Assembly (NCBI GenBank): GCA_964519885.1 | Contig: CAZFLX010000050.1 | Span: 1-6,114 of the forward strand | Length of the DNA stretch: 6,114 nucleotides | Direction of reading: 5' to 3' | Source: GCA-002282575 sp964519885 | GTDB taxonomy: Bacteria > Pseudomonadota > Gammaproteobacteria > Thiomicrospirales > Thiomicrospiraceae | Shown here: piece after piece, positions 1-5,261 of the stretch | How the letters are laid out: every line of letters begins with the position of its first letter | How positions within the stretch are numbered: position 1 is the stretch's first letter | The notes under the pieces: model-generated | Seen by the model: only the letters and a program-made list of their open reading frames with translations | Told to the model about the DNA's origin: nothing | Database searches by the model: none | Translations under genes and position numbers: made by a program

Positions 1-282
1 ATTTGGGGTAGAAAGCGTTATCAAGAGATTGGTGCTTACTTTGATCCAGATGAGCATGTCGATGGGGTGACTTATATTTTTACCGGTCACACGCCTGTGA
101 ATGAACCCACATGGCATGGCAATCATCTGAATATCGATACTGGTTTGGTGTTTGGTATTTTAGGCAGAATGGACTTGCATGAACAGCCGGCGTTAACCAT
201 GGTGGAATTGACTGAATTAAAACAATACCGCTTCCCCATTAAGTATGGTGATGTGTGTGCCTTTGTTGTTGAAGACTTATAG
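1..282 (+). CDS. C-terminal part of a PrpA/lambda-type metallophosphatase (5' end outside window)
   Basis: The reading frame is open from base 1 to the TAG at 280-282, giving 93 residues with no start of its own. The ATG at 97 and the GTG at 67 lie inside the conserved fold, so this is the tail of a longer gene and not a small ORF. Visible motifs are W-G-R at residues 2-4, the GHTPV metal-ligand motif with its His at residue 30, P-T-W at 36-38, and G-N followed by IDTG at 45-48. This order is typical of the C-terminal half of bacterial PPP-type phosphatases (phage lambda PP, PrpA/PrpB), which hydrolyse phosphoserine/phosphothreonine and other phosphomonoesters with two metal ions. The gene at 1330-2142 shows the same order, including P-T-W and IDTGLV. 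The N-terminal metal motifs lie outside the window, so activity cannot be judged. The next gene follows within a few bases, suggesting one transcript. Confidence 0.9.
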   Translation: MWGRKRYQEIGAYFDPDEHVDGVTYIFTGHTPVNEPTWHGNHLNIDTGLVFGILGRMDLHEQPALTMVELTELKQYRFPIKYGDVCAFVVEDL

Positions 283-291
283 GTGGGCATG

Positions 292-582
292 ATGGCCGTG
301 ACGAGCGAGTTAGTTAAACAGTTTTTACTTTCCATTGAGTCTGGTGAGATTCGACTTACGCCGACTAGCGATCCGAAACAAACCTATAACGGGATTGTTC
401 ACTATCAAGCCAGTAATGGCTGGCATTTGTCCGTGTTTGTCGATTGTGATGATTGGGATTATGTCGAAACTATCATCACGGATGACGGAGAAACTCTGGA
501 CTTTAACGCATTGGATCAAATGGGACTGATCGACTATGAGCCCTCTGAATCGGCCATCAAAACAGTCTATGGATTGAATTAA
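292..582 (+). CDS. Small DUF7693-like protein of unknown function
   Basis: This encodes 96 residues from the ATG at 292. Other in-frame starts are GTG 283, ATG 289 and GTG 298. The AGGTGG at 281-286 sits 5 bases before ATG 292, which favours that start. The N-terminal part looks helical (T-S-E-L-V-K-Q-F-L-L-S-I at 4-15). It is followed by Y-N-G-I-V at 32-36, N-G-W-H-L-S-V-F at 42-49 and an acidic stretch V-D-C-D-D-W-D-Y at 50-57, then D-D-G-E-T-L-D-F. From memory this pattern (an xGWxxxxFxDCDxLDY core, then a D-G element) resembles the small DUF7693 family of Pseudomonas and relatives, which has no known function. That assignment is tentative. It has no signal peptide or membrane segment. It lies between two lambda-type phosphatase genes, 2 bases from the next start, so it is probably co-expressed with them and could be a regulator or partner. 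That role is inferred from position only. Confidence 0.75.
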   Translation: MAVTSELVKQFLLSIESGEIRLTPTSDPKQTYNGIVHYQASNGWHLSVFVDCDDWDYVETIITDDGETLDFNALDQMGLIDYEPSESAIKTVYGLN

Positions 583-584
583 AC

Positions 585-1337
585 ATGACATTAATCGAAC
601 AACTAACCCTCAACCATCAAGGTCGTGACTTTGTTGTTGGCGATATTCATGGTTGCTTTAGTGCCTTGGACCAGGCTTTGCGTTGCATCGGTTTTAATCC
701 TGCTCACGATCGACTGATTAGTGTAGGTGATTTAATTGATCGAGGCCCTGAGAGTAGCCAAGTAGCCGAATATTTACAGCAGCCTTGGTTTTATGCGGTG
801 TTGGGCAATCATGAACAGGCGCTCATCACCAATGCGCAGGGCGAATATGAATCTTGGTTGTTACCATTAGATGCCAGCTTAGAGTCACAGATACGCGAGC
901 AGCTCGCCAAGCTTCCAATCGTCATTGAATTGCGCAATGAACAACATCGATTTGGTGTGATTCACGCCCAAGCCCCGAATGCGGCAGACACTTGGGAGCA
1001 GTGTAAAGCTATGGTAAATGATGATGAGGCTAGGCATGAGATGCTCTGGCAACGCTCTCGTTGCCGTGAACGCCAAGGCTATACGGGAATAGTCGAGGGT
1101 ATTGATTGGATTATTTGTGGGCATACGCCTGTTGAGCTGGCCAAAATGGTTGGAAATCACCTGTTCATCGATACACGTTTTTATGAAGGCGTGACGGGTT
1201 ATGCAGATCAGGCGTCACTGACCTTAGTGGATATTACCAACGAAAAGTTGCACGTTATCGACTGGCAAAGTGGGCGAATGAATGCGGCAAGCTATCGTCA
1301 TTTTCCGATAACTGTCAGAGGAAGTCAGCATGATTAG
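585..1337 (+). CDS. Lambda/PrpA-type serine/threonine metallophosphatase (first full copy)
   Basis: A 250-residue PPP-family phosphatase, predicted cytoplasmic. It has GDIHG at 19-23, GDLIDRGPES at 48-57, GNHE at 74-77, a V-I-H-A element with His127, and GHTP with His180. The dinuclear-metal ligands D20, H22, D49, N75 and H76 and the phosphate-binding R53 are all present, and their spacing closely matches phage lambda phosphatase. Two positions are odd. The usual IDTG after the last His motif reads IDTR (195-198). The P-x-W that follows GHTPV in the partial first gene is replaced by E-L-A-K-M. These changes may alter substrate choice. ATG 585 is 2 bases after the preceding stop and lacks a good Shine-Dalgarno sequence, so translation is probably coupled to the upstream gene. 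Its first 55 residues are about 80% identical to those of the next gene. Substrate is unknown: a phosphoprotein, or an ApaH-like nucleotide substrate. Confidence 0.93.
   Translation: MTLIEQLTLNHQGRDFVVGDIHGCFSALDQALRCIGFNPAHDRLISVGDLIDRGPESSQVAEYLQQPWFYAVLGNHEQALITNAQGEYESWLLPLDASLESQIREQLAKLPIVIELRNEQHRFGVIHAQAPNAADTWEQCKAMVNDDEARHEMLWQRSRCRERQGYTGIVEGIDWIICGHTPVELAKMVGNHLFIDTRFYEGVTGYADQASLTLVDITNEKLHVIDWQSGRMNAASYRHFPITVRGSQHD
1317..1324 (+). promoter_or_regulatory. Ribosome binding site for the 1330 phosphatase gene
   Basis: AGAGGAAG lies inside the end of the 585-1337 gene, 5 bases before ATG 1330. It supports the start that gives an 8-base overlap between the two phosphatase genes. Confidence 0.7.
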
Positions 1338-2142
1338 GCATTTGACGCTCAACACATTAGGTAGAGATTTTGTCGTTGGCGATATACACGGTTGCTTTAA
1401 TGCACTAGAAAGTGCGTTAACACATATCGGTTTTAATCCATCCTCTGATCGACTGATGAGTGTGGGGGATTTGCTGGATCGAGGTCCTGAGAATATGCGG
1501 GCTTTGCACTATGTGAATCAGCCATGGTTTCATGCGGTGCTAGGTAATCATGACTGGACCCACGCTTGGGATGCGACGCCGACCTTTCGCTTATCCAATC
1601 ATGAAAAAAAGGATACTGCTTGGGCGCAATCAGTTCGGCACTCTGATGAATATATCGCCTTATCAGATCATCTGAAGCGATTACCGCTCATCATGGATAT
1701 TGAAACGAGTCATGGATTGGTTGGCATGGTTCACGCCGAAGTCAGACCTACCTATAGCCATTGGTCAGAGGTGATTGAGCTGGTGAATCGTTACCAGTCG
1801 ATGGCAGAAGTTGATATCTCCAATCGGCTATTGACGGGAAGAACGCGCCTGAGAAAACACGTCATGCTCCCTTATGATCGTGATGTTGAAGGTGTGAGTA
1901 TGGTGATATCTGGTCATACCTGTGTCAAACGACCCACTTGGGTTGGCAATAGTTTGTTTATCGATACGGGCTTGGTTTATGGCATTCAACAAGTCGATGG
2001 GGCTGATGCTGGGCTAAGTCTGATTAATATCAGCGAATCGATTAGTCATTACTACCCGGTTGATCCGAGCAGGCATCAACTGGATTTGGATAGGCTAGAG
2101 GTGAGTGAATTAAAGCAATTAACCAGGATAGTAGCCAAATGA
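1330..2142 (+). CDS. Lambda/PrpA-type serine/threonine metallophosphatase (second full copy)
   Basis: A 270-residue PPP-type phosphatase, about 50 residues longer than phage lambda phosphatase. It carries GDIHG at 17-21, GDLLDRGPE at 46-54, GNHD at 72-75, M-V-H-A-E with His135, and GHT with His196, then P-T-W at 202-204 and IDTGLVYG from 211. All expected metal ligands (D18, H20, D47, N73, H74, H135, H196) and R51 are present, so an active two-metal phosphomonoesterase is expected. The usual GHTP is GHTC here. The extra length lies between GNHD and His135 and in the tail after IDTG. It overlaps the upstream gene by 8 bases and the next gene by 4 (ATGA), an arrangement that favours coupled translation. 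Residues 11-54 match the upstream paralogue at 35 of 44 positions by hand alignment, whereas the middle parts differ greatly. This suggests duplication followed by uneven divergence. Substrate is not predictable. Confidence 0.93.
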   Translation: MIRHLTLNTLGRDFVVGDIHGCFNALESALTHIGFNPSSDRLMSVGDLLDRGPENMRALHYVNQPWFHAVLGNHDWTHAWDATPTFRLSNHEKKDTAWAQSVRHSDEYIALSDHLKRLPLIMDIETSHGLVGMVHAEVRPTYSHWSEVIELVNRYQSMAEVDISNRLLTGRTRLRKHVMLPYDRDVEGVSMVISGHTCVKRPTWVGNSLFIDTGLVYGIQQVDGADAGLSLINISESISHYYPVDPSRHQLDLDRLEVSELKQLTRIVAK

Positions 2143-2948
2143 AATTAGCAATTTTCTCCGACATTCACTTAGAAGATAAAAACACTTACCAGCGGCAGTT
2201 TAATTTAGGCAGCTTGGTGGTTGCTGATGCTAAAGATTGCGTGGCACTGATTGCAGGCGATTTATCAAATAAGCCATCTCAAGTGGTGGAGGCCTTGCGT
2301 TTTTTTGCCAATCATTACCAAAAAGTGGTGTTTACCTATGGTAATCATGAGTTCTATCGCACGGATATGCAAAGCGCCATGCAGCTCATCTGTGAAGGGG
2401 TGGCTGACTTATCCCATGTTCACTTACTCAATAATCAGTTGATCCAACTGCAAGATGACCTATACGTCTGGGGTGGAACACTATGGACCGATTTTAATCG
2501 TAGTAATCCGATGGATATGCTGTATGCGAAAAACGGTATGAATGATTTTCGGCTCATTAAAGAAACATCAGCGTCTGCAGTGTTTACGCCAGAGGATAGT
2601 GTGCGATTGCATCGTAACGCGATGGGGAGTTTAACTGAATGGATTGAGCACATTCGCCTCGATAGTCAAACCAAGCATCAAGCCCAACGATTGATTGTCA
2701 TGAGCCATCATGCACCCACGCACAAAGGAACGGCCAAGGAATATCGGGACTCACCGCTGAATCCTGCTTTTTCGTCTCACTTAGATGCTTTTATTGAACA
2801 GCACAGTGAATTAATACCTCTGTGGGTTCATGGGCATAAGCATAATTCAGTTGATGAATACATCGGCAACACGCACATTATCTGTCACCCAATGGGTTAT
2901 CGCGATGAAGGACCAAGAAATTATGCACCTAAGGTGATGGAGGTTTAA
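2139..2948 (+). CDS. Calcineurin-like metallophosphoesterase, COG1409-like (GTLWTD subgroup)
   Basis: A 269-residue cytoplasmic MPE of a different branch from the two before it. Motifs in order are SDIHLE at 7-12, AGDLS at 39-43, GNHEFY at 68-73, G-G-T-L-W-T-D at 112-118, M-N-D-F at 134-137, SHHAPT at 189-194 and HGHKHNS at 231-237. The metal ligands D8, H10, D41, N69, H70, H190 or H191, H231 and H233 are in place, so it should be catalytically competent. The GxTLWTD and MND elements are a known mark of one MPE subgroup common in proteobacterial and phage genomes, whose natural substrates are largely unestablished. ATG 2139 overlaps the preceding TGA as ATGA, with AGGA at 2125-2128 ten bases upstream. 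The gene at 4007-4852 is a clear paralogue with the same motif order. Confidence 0.92.
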   Translation: MKLAIFSDIHLEDKNTYQRQFNLGSLVVADAKDCVALIAGDLSNKPSQVVEALRFFANHYQKVVFTYGNHEFYRTDMQSAMQLICEGVADLSHVHLLNNQLIQLQDDLYVWGGTLWTDFNRSNPMDMLYAKNGMNDFRLIKETSASAVFTPEDSVRLHRNAMGSLTEWIEHIRLDSQTKHQAQRLIVMSHHAPTHKGTAKEYRDSPLNPAFSSHLDAFIEQHSELIPLWVHGHKHNSVDEYIGNTHIICHPMGYRDEGPRNYAPKVMEV

Positions 2949-3430
2949 TGAGTACTTTCTTTATCTCGGATACCCATTTTGGCCATTTCAAGATTATTGA
3001 GTATGGGCAACGCCCCTTTAAAACCTTGGATGAAATGCATTCAACCATGATTGAGCGCTGGAATGCGGTGGTGACGAATCAGGACAGAGTTTACCACTTG
3101 GGTGATGTCTGTTTCGGCGCTGAGTATTTACCGCTCTTGGACAAGCTTAATGCGGCTAAGAAAATACTCATTTTAGGCAATCACGACAACTTGCCTGTTG
3201 AGGACTATCTGCTCTATTTTGATGAAGTGCATGGTATGACGAAATTTTCAGGCTTTTGGCTGACGCATTGTCCTATGCATGAAAGTCAGCTCTTTGGTAA
3301 AAAGAACATTCATGGTCATGTCCATCAGCACTCGATCGGTGGTGGGCATTACATCAATGTCAGTGTCGAGAAGATTGACTATACCCCCCTGAGCTTTGAA
3401 AGCATAAAAGCAGGCCGTTGGAGAAAATAA
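2948..3430 (+). CDS. Short COG4186-like metallophosphoesterase
   Basis: A compact 160-residue MPE with the minimal fold. It shows SDTHFGH at 7-13, H-L-G-D-V at 50-54, LGNHD at 76-80, L-T-H-C-P at 105-109 and N-I-H-G-H-V-H at 120-126. All expected metal ligands are present (D8, H10, D53, N78, H79, H107, H122, H124). The size, the SDTHFGH start and the THCP and HGHxH endings fit the COG4186 type, often found in phages and mobile regions, for which no cellular substrate is firmly established. Its ATG shares one base with the preceding stop (TAATG). GGAGG at 2939-2943 lies 4 bases upstream, so both reinitiation and independent loading are possible. It is the third MPE subfamily in the same gene run. 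Confidence 0.92.
   Translation: MSTFFISDTHFGHFKIIEYGQRPFKTLDEMHSTMIERWNAVVTNQDRVYHLGDVCFGAEYLPLLDKLNAAKKILILGNHDNLPVEDYLLYFDEVHGMTKFSGFWLTHCPMHESQLFGKKNIHGHVHQHSIGGGHYINVSVEKIDYTPLSFESIKAGRWRK
3420..3423 (+). promoter_or_regulatory. Ribosome binding site selecting ATG 3433
   Basis: GGAG within the last codons of the 2948-3430 gene is 9 bases before ATG 3433. It favours this start over the in-frame TTG at 3418, which has no such site at a suitable distance. Confidence 0.6.
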
Positions 3431-3432
3431 CC

Positions 3433-3933
3433 ATGAACGTCATGATTCATCCGATTGATCAAAACTCAGATCATCTGGCACACATTCAAATTCATACCGT
3501 TAATGTGACCAGAGCCTGGGCGAAGGTAATCTGTCGTTACCTAGAGGAGATGTATGCTCAATACCCAGAATGGCTAAATGATGCTTTGGATTTGCGGATT
3601 CGAAGTGAGTTTGCTCAGGTGAATAGGGTGGATATTAAAACGGACAACCAGCCAATGAAAGCCTATTTACACAAGTATTTTGGTCATAACCACCAATGGT
3701 TGCCGGTGGTTAATCGCTCAGAACAAGTGCCTTATTATCGAGGTTTTGGTCCCCAAGCGGTGGTTGAACTCAATCACACTTGTGAGTTTTGCGGACAAAA
3801 AGGGCAGCAACAGGTATTTGGTGGGGGTCAAGTCGGCTGGTGGGTCGTACAGTGTGATCACCCACATGATAAAACGGAATACGCCCTAGTCACGCAAATC
3901 TGCGTCGATCGCAAGGGTAGTGTGAGTTTTTAG
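3433..3933 (+). CDS. Hypothetical protein with a C-terminal Cys/His cluster
   Basis: I do not recognise this 166-residue protein. The first two thirds appear mixed helix and strand: an H-I-Q-I-H-T strand, then a helix around R-Y-L-E-E-M-Y and a P-E-W-L-N-D-A-L segment. There is no signal peptide or membrane segment. The last 50 residues hold C-E-F-C-G (Cys117, Cys120), then W-W-V-V-Q-C-D-H-P-H (Cys141, His143, His145) and I-C-V-D (Cys157). This spacing could bind one zinc ion, although it does not match a zinc-finger class I can name. ATG 3433 is 2 bases after the preceding stop and has GGAG 9 bases upstream. A TTG at 3418 would add five residues. Its place at the end of the tightly packed run, directly after three overlapping MPE genes, suggests co-expression, and a partner or adaptor role is possible. 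It may end the first transcription unit, but I see no convincing terminator. Confidence 0.82.
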   Translation: MNVMIHPIDQNSDHLAHIQIHTVNVTRAWAKVICRYLEEMYAQYPEWLNDALDLRIRSEFAQVNRVDIKTDNQPMKAYLHKYFGHNHQWLPVVNRSEQVPYYRGFGPQAVVELNHTCEFCGQKGQQQVFGGGQVGWWVVQCDHPHDKTEYALVTQICVDRKGSVSF

Positions 3934-3958
3934 CCCTGCTAGAGCGCATCAATGTAAT
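3929..3958 (+). promoter_or_regulatory. Weak sigma70-like promoter candidate before the 4007 gene
   Basis: In the only sizeable gap of the MPE region, TGTAAT (3953-3958) matches the -10 consensus at five of six bases. TTTAGC (3929-3934), 18 bases upstream, matches the -35 at only three. Read-through from the upstream run is equally likely. Confidence 0.2.
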
Positions 3959-3993
3959 TAACAGGTTTTTGATTGGAAGCCATTTCATTTTCT

Positions 3994-3998
3994 AGGAG
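3994..3998 (+). promoter_or_regulatory. Ribosome binding site selecting the GTG 4007 start
   Basis: A full AGGAG is 8 bases before GTG 4007. It fixes a non-ATG start for this gene, consistent with the SDTH motif falling at residues 8-11, close to the N terminus as in the family. Confidence 0.75.
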
Positions 3999-4006
3999 CC
4001 AAGCTG

Positions 4007-4852
4007 GTGACAGTATTTCAACTGATTTCCGATACTCATTTAGAGTTAACGCGTAAGAATTTTGTGCGCTTACCACCATTACCAACCGATTCTGCCACGG
4101 TGCTTATTCTCGCTGGTGACATAGGCACATGGAAGCAAGTAACCAGTTGGATGATCGCTGTTAAACATCAGTTTTCGCATATTGTATTCGTGGCAGGCAA
4201 TCATGAGTACTATGGCCAAGAAATGGGTTTGACACAGCGGCAGATTCGTCGTCGCTTGGCGGCTCATGATAATCTACACTTTCTGGAAAATGACCATCTA
4301 GAGTTGGAAGATTGTATTGTGTTGGGCGCGACACTATGGACGGATATGAATCGGGAGGATGTCGATACGATGCGCGTCTGTGCTCAAAACATGAATGACT
4401 ATCACGCCATCGACCTAGGTAGCCCCGAAAATAAGCGTCGCCTTGAACCACAGGATACGGTGAGTTTGCATCAACATTCATTAGCCTATTTTGAACAAAT
4501 GATTCAATCGGCAACCAAACCCGTCATGATCGTTACACATCACGCACCCAGTTTTGCTTCAAGCCGTAACGAAGATATAGGCGCCTACGATCAGCGAATT
4601 CAGTATGCTTATGCCAGTGATCTAGATGATTGGCTGAATGCAAGAAAACATAAGGTTGTGGCTTGGTGTCATGGTCATACCCACAAGAGCATGAGTTACC
4701 GCCTGTCTGATGTGCCTGTATTGACCAATGCCAAAGGCTATCTCAACGAAAAAACAGGATTTAAAGCCGATTGGGTGTTTACCATCAGCGAGGATGGGGG
4801 CATTGATTATGAATATGATAACCAGCTCACTAGAACATCTAGGCCGAAGTGA
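4007..4852 (+). CDS. Calcineurin-like metallophosphoesterase, COG1409-like (second GTLWTD-type copy)
   Basis: A 281-residue cytoplasmic MPE starting at GTG. Motifs are SDTHLE at 8-13, AGDIG at 36-40, GNHEYYG at 64-70, G-A-T-L-W-T-D-M-N-R at 107-116, Q-N-M-N-D-Y at 127-132, T-H-H-A-P-S at 177-182 and C-H-G-H-T-H at 221-226. Metal ligands D9, H11, D38, N65, H66, H178 or H179, H222 and H224 are all present. The gene at 2139-2948 has the same motif order, including the L-W-T-D and M-N-D elements and a P-x-D-(S/T)-V-x-L-H segment. The two are thus paralogues, but too diverged for a recent copy. It is separated from the MPE run by 73 bases and has its own strong ribosome binding site, so it may be expressed separately. 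The degraded phosphatase ORF begins 5 bases after its stop. The substrate is unknown. Confidence 0.93.
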   Translation: MTVFQLISDTHLELTRKNFVRLPPLPTDSATVLILAGDIGTWKQVTSWMIAVKHQFSHIVFVAGNHEYYGQEMGLTQRQIRRRLAAHDNLHFLENDHLELEDCIVLGATLWTDMNREDVDTMRVCAQNMNDYHAIDLGSPENKRRLEPQDTVSLHQHSLAYFEQMIQSATKPVMIVTHHAPSFASSRNEDIGAYDQRIQYAYASDLDDWLNARKHKVVAWCHGHTHKSMSYRLSDVPVLTNAKGYLNEKTGFKADWVFTISEDGGIDYEYDNQLTRTSRPK

Positions 4853-4857
4853 TAGCA

Positions 4858-5007
4858 ATGTGCATACAACAGCTAGATATTCACACCGATATCACTGATT
4901 ATATGATTGGTGGTCTGCATGGCTATATCGTTGCACTAAAGCACACATTTGCCAGTATTGGCTTTAAGCTAGATCCTGATTTCAGGCAATATATTCAGAA
5001 TTCATGA
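4858..5007 (+). pseudogene. Truncated remnant of a lambda/PrpA-type phosphatase N terminus
   Basis: A 49-codon ORF runs from ATG 4858 to TGA 5005-5007. Residues 6-41 align without gaps to residues 7-42 of the 585-1337 phosphatase, with about 11 of 36 identities: D14, G18, H21, G22, A26-L27, I34-G35-F36 and D41 coincide. The hallmark GDIHG reads GGLHG (18-22), so the first metal-binding Asp is lost while the His is kept. The ORF stops before the GDxxDRG, GNH and GHT motifs, so it cannot be an active enzyme. There is no good Shine-Dalgarno; ATG is 5 bases after the upstream stop, so coupled translation of a short peptide is possible. I read it as a decayed extra copy of the family. The alternative, a small non-catalytic protein derived from it, cannot be excluded. 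Confidence 0.6.
4990..4995 (+). promoter_or_regulatory. Possible -10 element for the toxin-antitoxin-like pair
   Basis: TATATT matches the sigma70 -10 consensus at five of six bases and lies 38 bases before ATG 5033. No recognisable -35 sits 16-18 bases upstream, so support is weak. It overlaps the first 7-base repeat. Confidence 0.25.
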
Positions 5008-5013
5008 TTCATA
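4993..5013 (+). repeat. Three tandem 7-base repeats upstream of the toxin-antitoxin-like pair
   Basis: ATTCAGA, ATTCATG and ATTCATA follow each other without gaps. All three share ATTCA, and the last two differ only at the seventh base. They end 5 bases before the AGAGGA (5019-5024) of the 5033 gene and overlap the remnant ORF's stop. The placement suits an operator for an autoregulated toxin-antitoxin operon. This is inferred from position and spacing only; a chance repeat in AT-rich DNA remains possible. Confidence 0.45.
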
Positions 5014-5032
5014 AAGCTAGAGGATAATTGAA

Positions 5033-5260
5033 ATGGGCTTTCAATACAGTGAAGATGAGCTAAGCTATCTTGAATCGCATATTCCAGAGCTGGCAGAAGG
5101 GGCATTTAAACAGGCTTTTTGGCGAACCTTGACCGATGGCGTCAATGTGATGATTGCAGAGGACAATCACTTAGTAGAAGTGTTTCCTGACGGCACCAAG
5201 AAGATCATTCGAGCACTTAACTTGGTGAGTGCAGCCTCTTTGCATGCGGGTGGTAACTAA
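5033..5260 (+). CDS. Small protein, putative antitoxin of the zeta-like kinase
   Basis: A 75-residue acidic protein from ATG 5033, preceded by AGAGGA (5019-5024) at 8 bases. An N-terminal helical part (E-D-E-L-S-Y-L-E through A-F-K-Q-A-F-W) is followed by N-V-M-I-A-E-D-N and V-E-V-F-P-D-G-T-K-K-I-I-R at 48-60, a beta-hairpin-like segment. Small proteins with this helix plus (V/R)xPDG(T/S)xxxI signature commonly precede COG4185 zeta-like kinases in proteobacteria and are presumed antitoxins. It does not resemble the epsilon antitoxin of the streptococcal epsilon-zeta system. Its stop is one base before the kinase ATG, consistent with coupled expression and an antitoxin-first order. The antitoxin role is inferred from this pairing; no DNA-binding motif is evident. 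Confidence 0.8.
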   Translation: MGFQYSEDELSYLESHIPELAEGAFKQAFWRTLTDGVNVMIAEDNHLVEVFPDGTKKIIRALNLVSAASLHAGGN

Positions 5261-5261
5261 C

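Noticed and set aside
335..529. Plus-strand 64-codon ORF in an alternative frame
   Set aside because: It lies inside the 292-582 gene, has no ribosome binding site I can see, and shows no motif. The ORFs at 2251-2442 and 3680-3889 are rejected for the same reason.
325..591. Minus-strand ORF of 88 codons opposite the DUF7693-like gene
   Set aside because: It is fully covered by plus-strand genes in a consistent operon, and its product shows no recognisable domain, so it is a shadow frame. The same reasoning applies to the other minus-strand ORFs at 123-335, 885-1160, 2435-2653, 4079-4267, 4161-4514 and 4622-4858.
3418..3933. TTG 3418 start for the Cys/His-cluster protein
   Set aside because: It would overlap the end of the preceding gene by 13 bases without a suitably spaced ribosome binding site, whereas ATG 3433 has GGAG 9 bases upstream.
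3935..3970. Possible terminator: CCTG (3935-3938) with CAGG (3962-3965) followed by five T
   Set aside because: The stem is only 4 bases with a 23-base loop and no extension on either side, so a stable intrinsic terminator is not supported.
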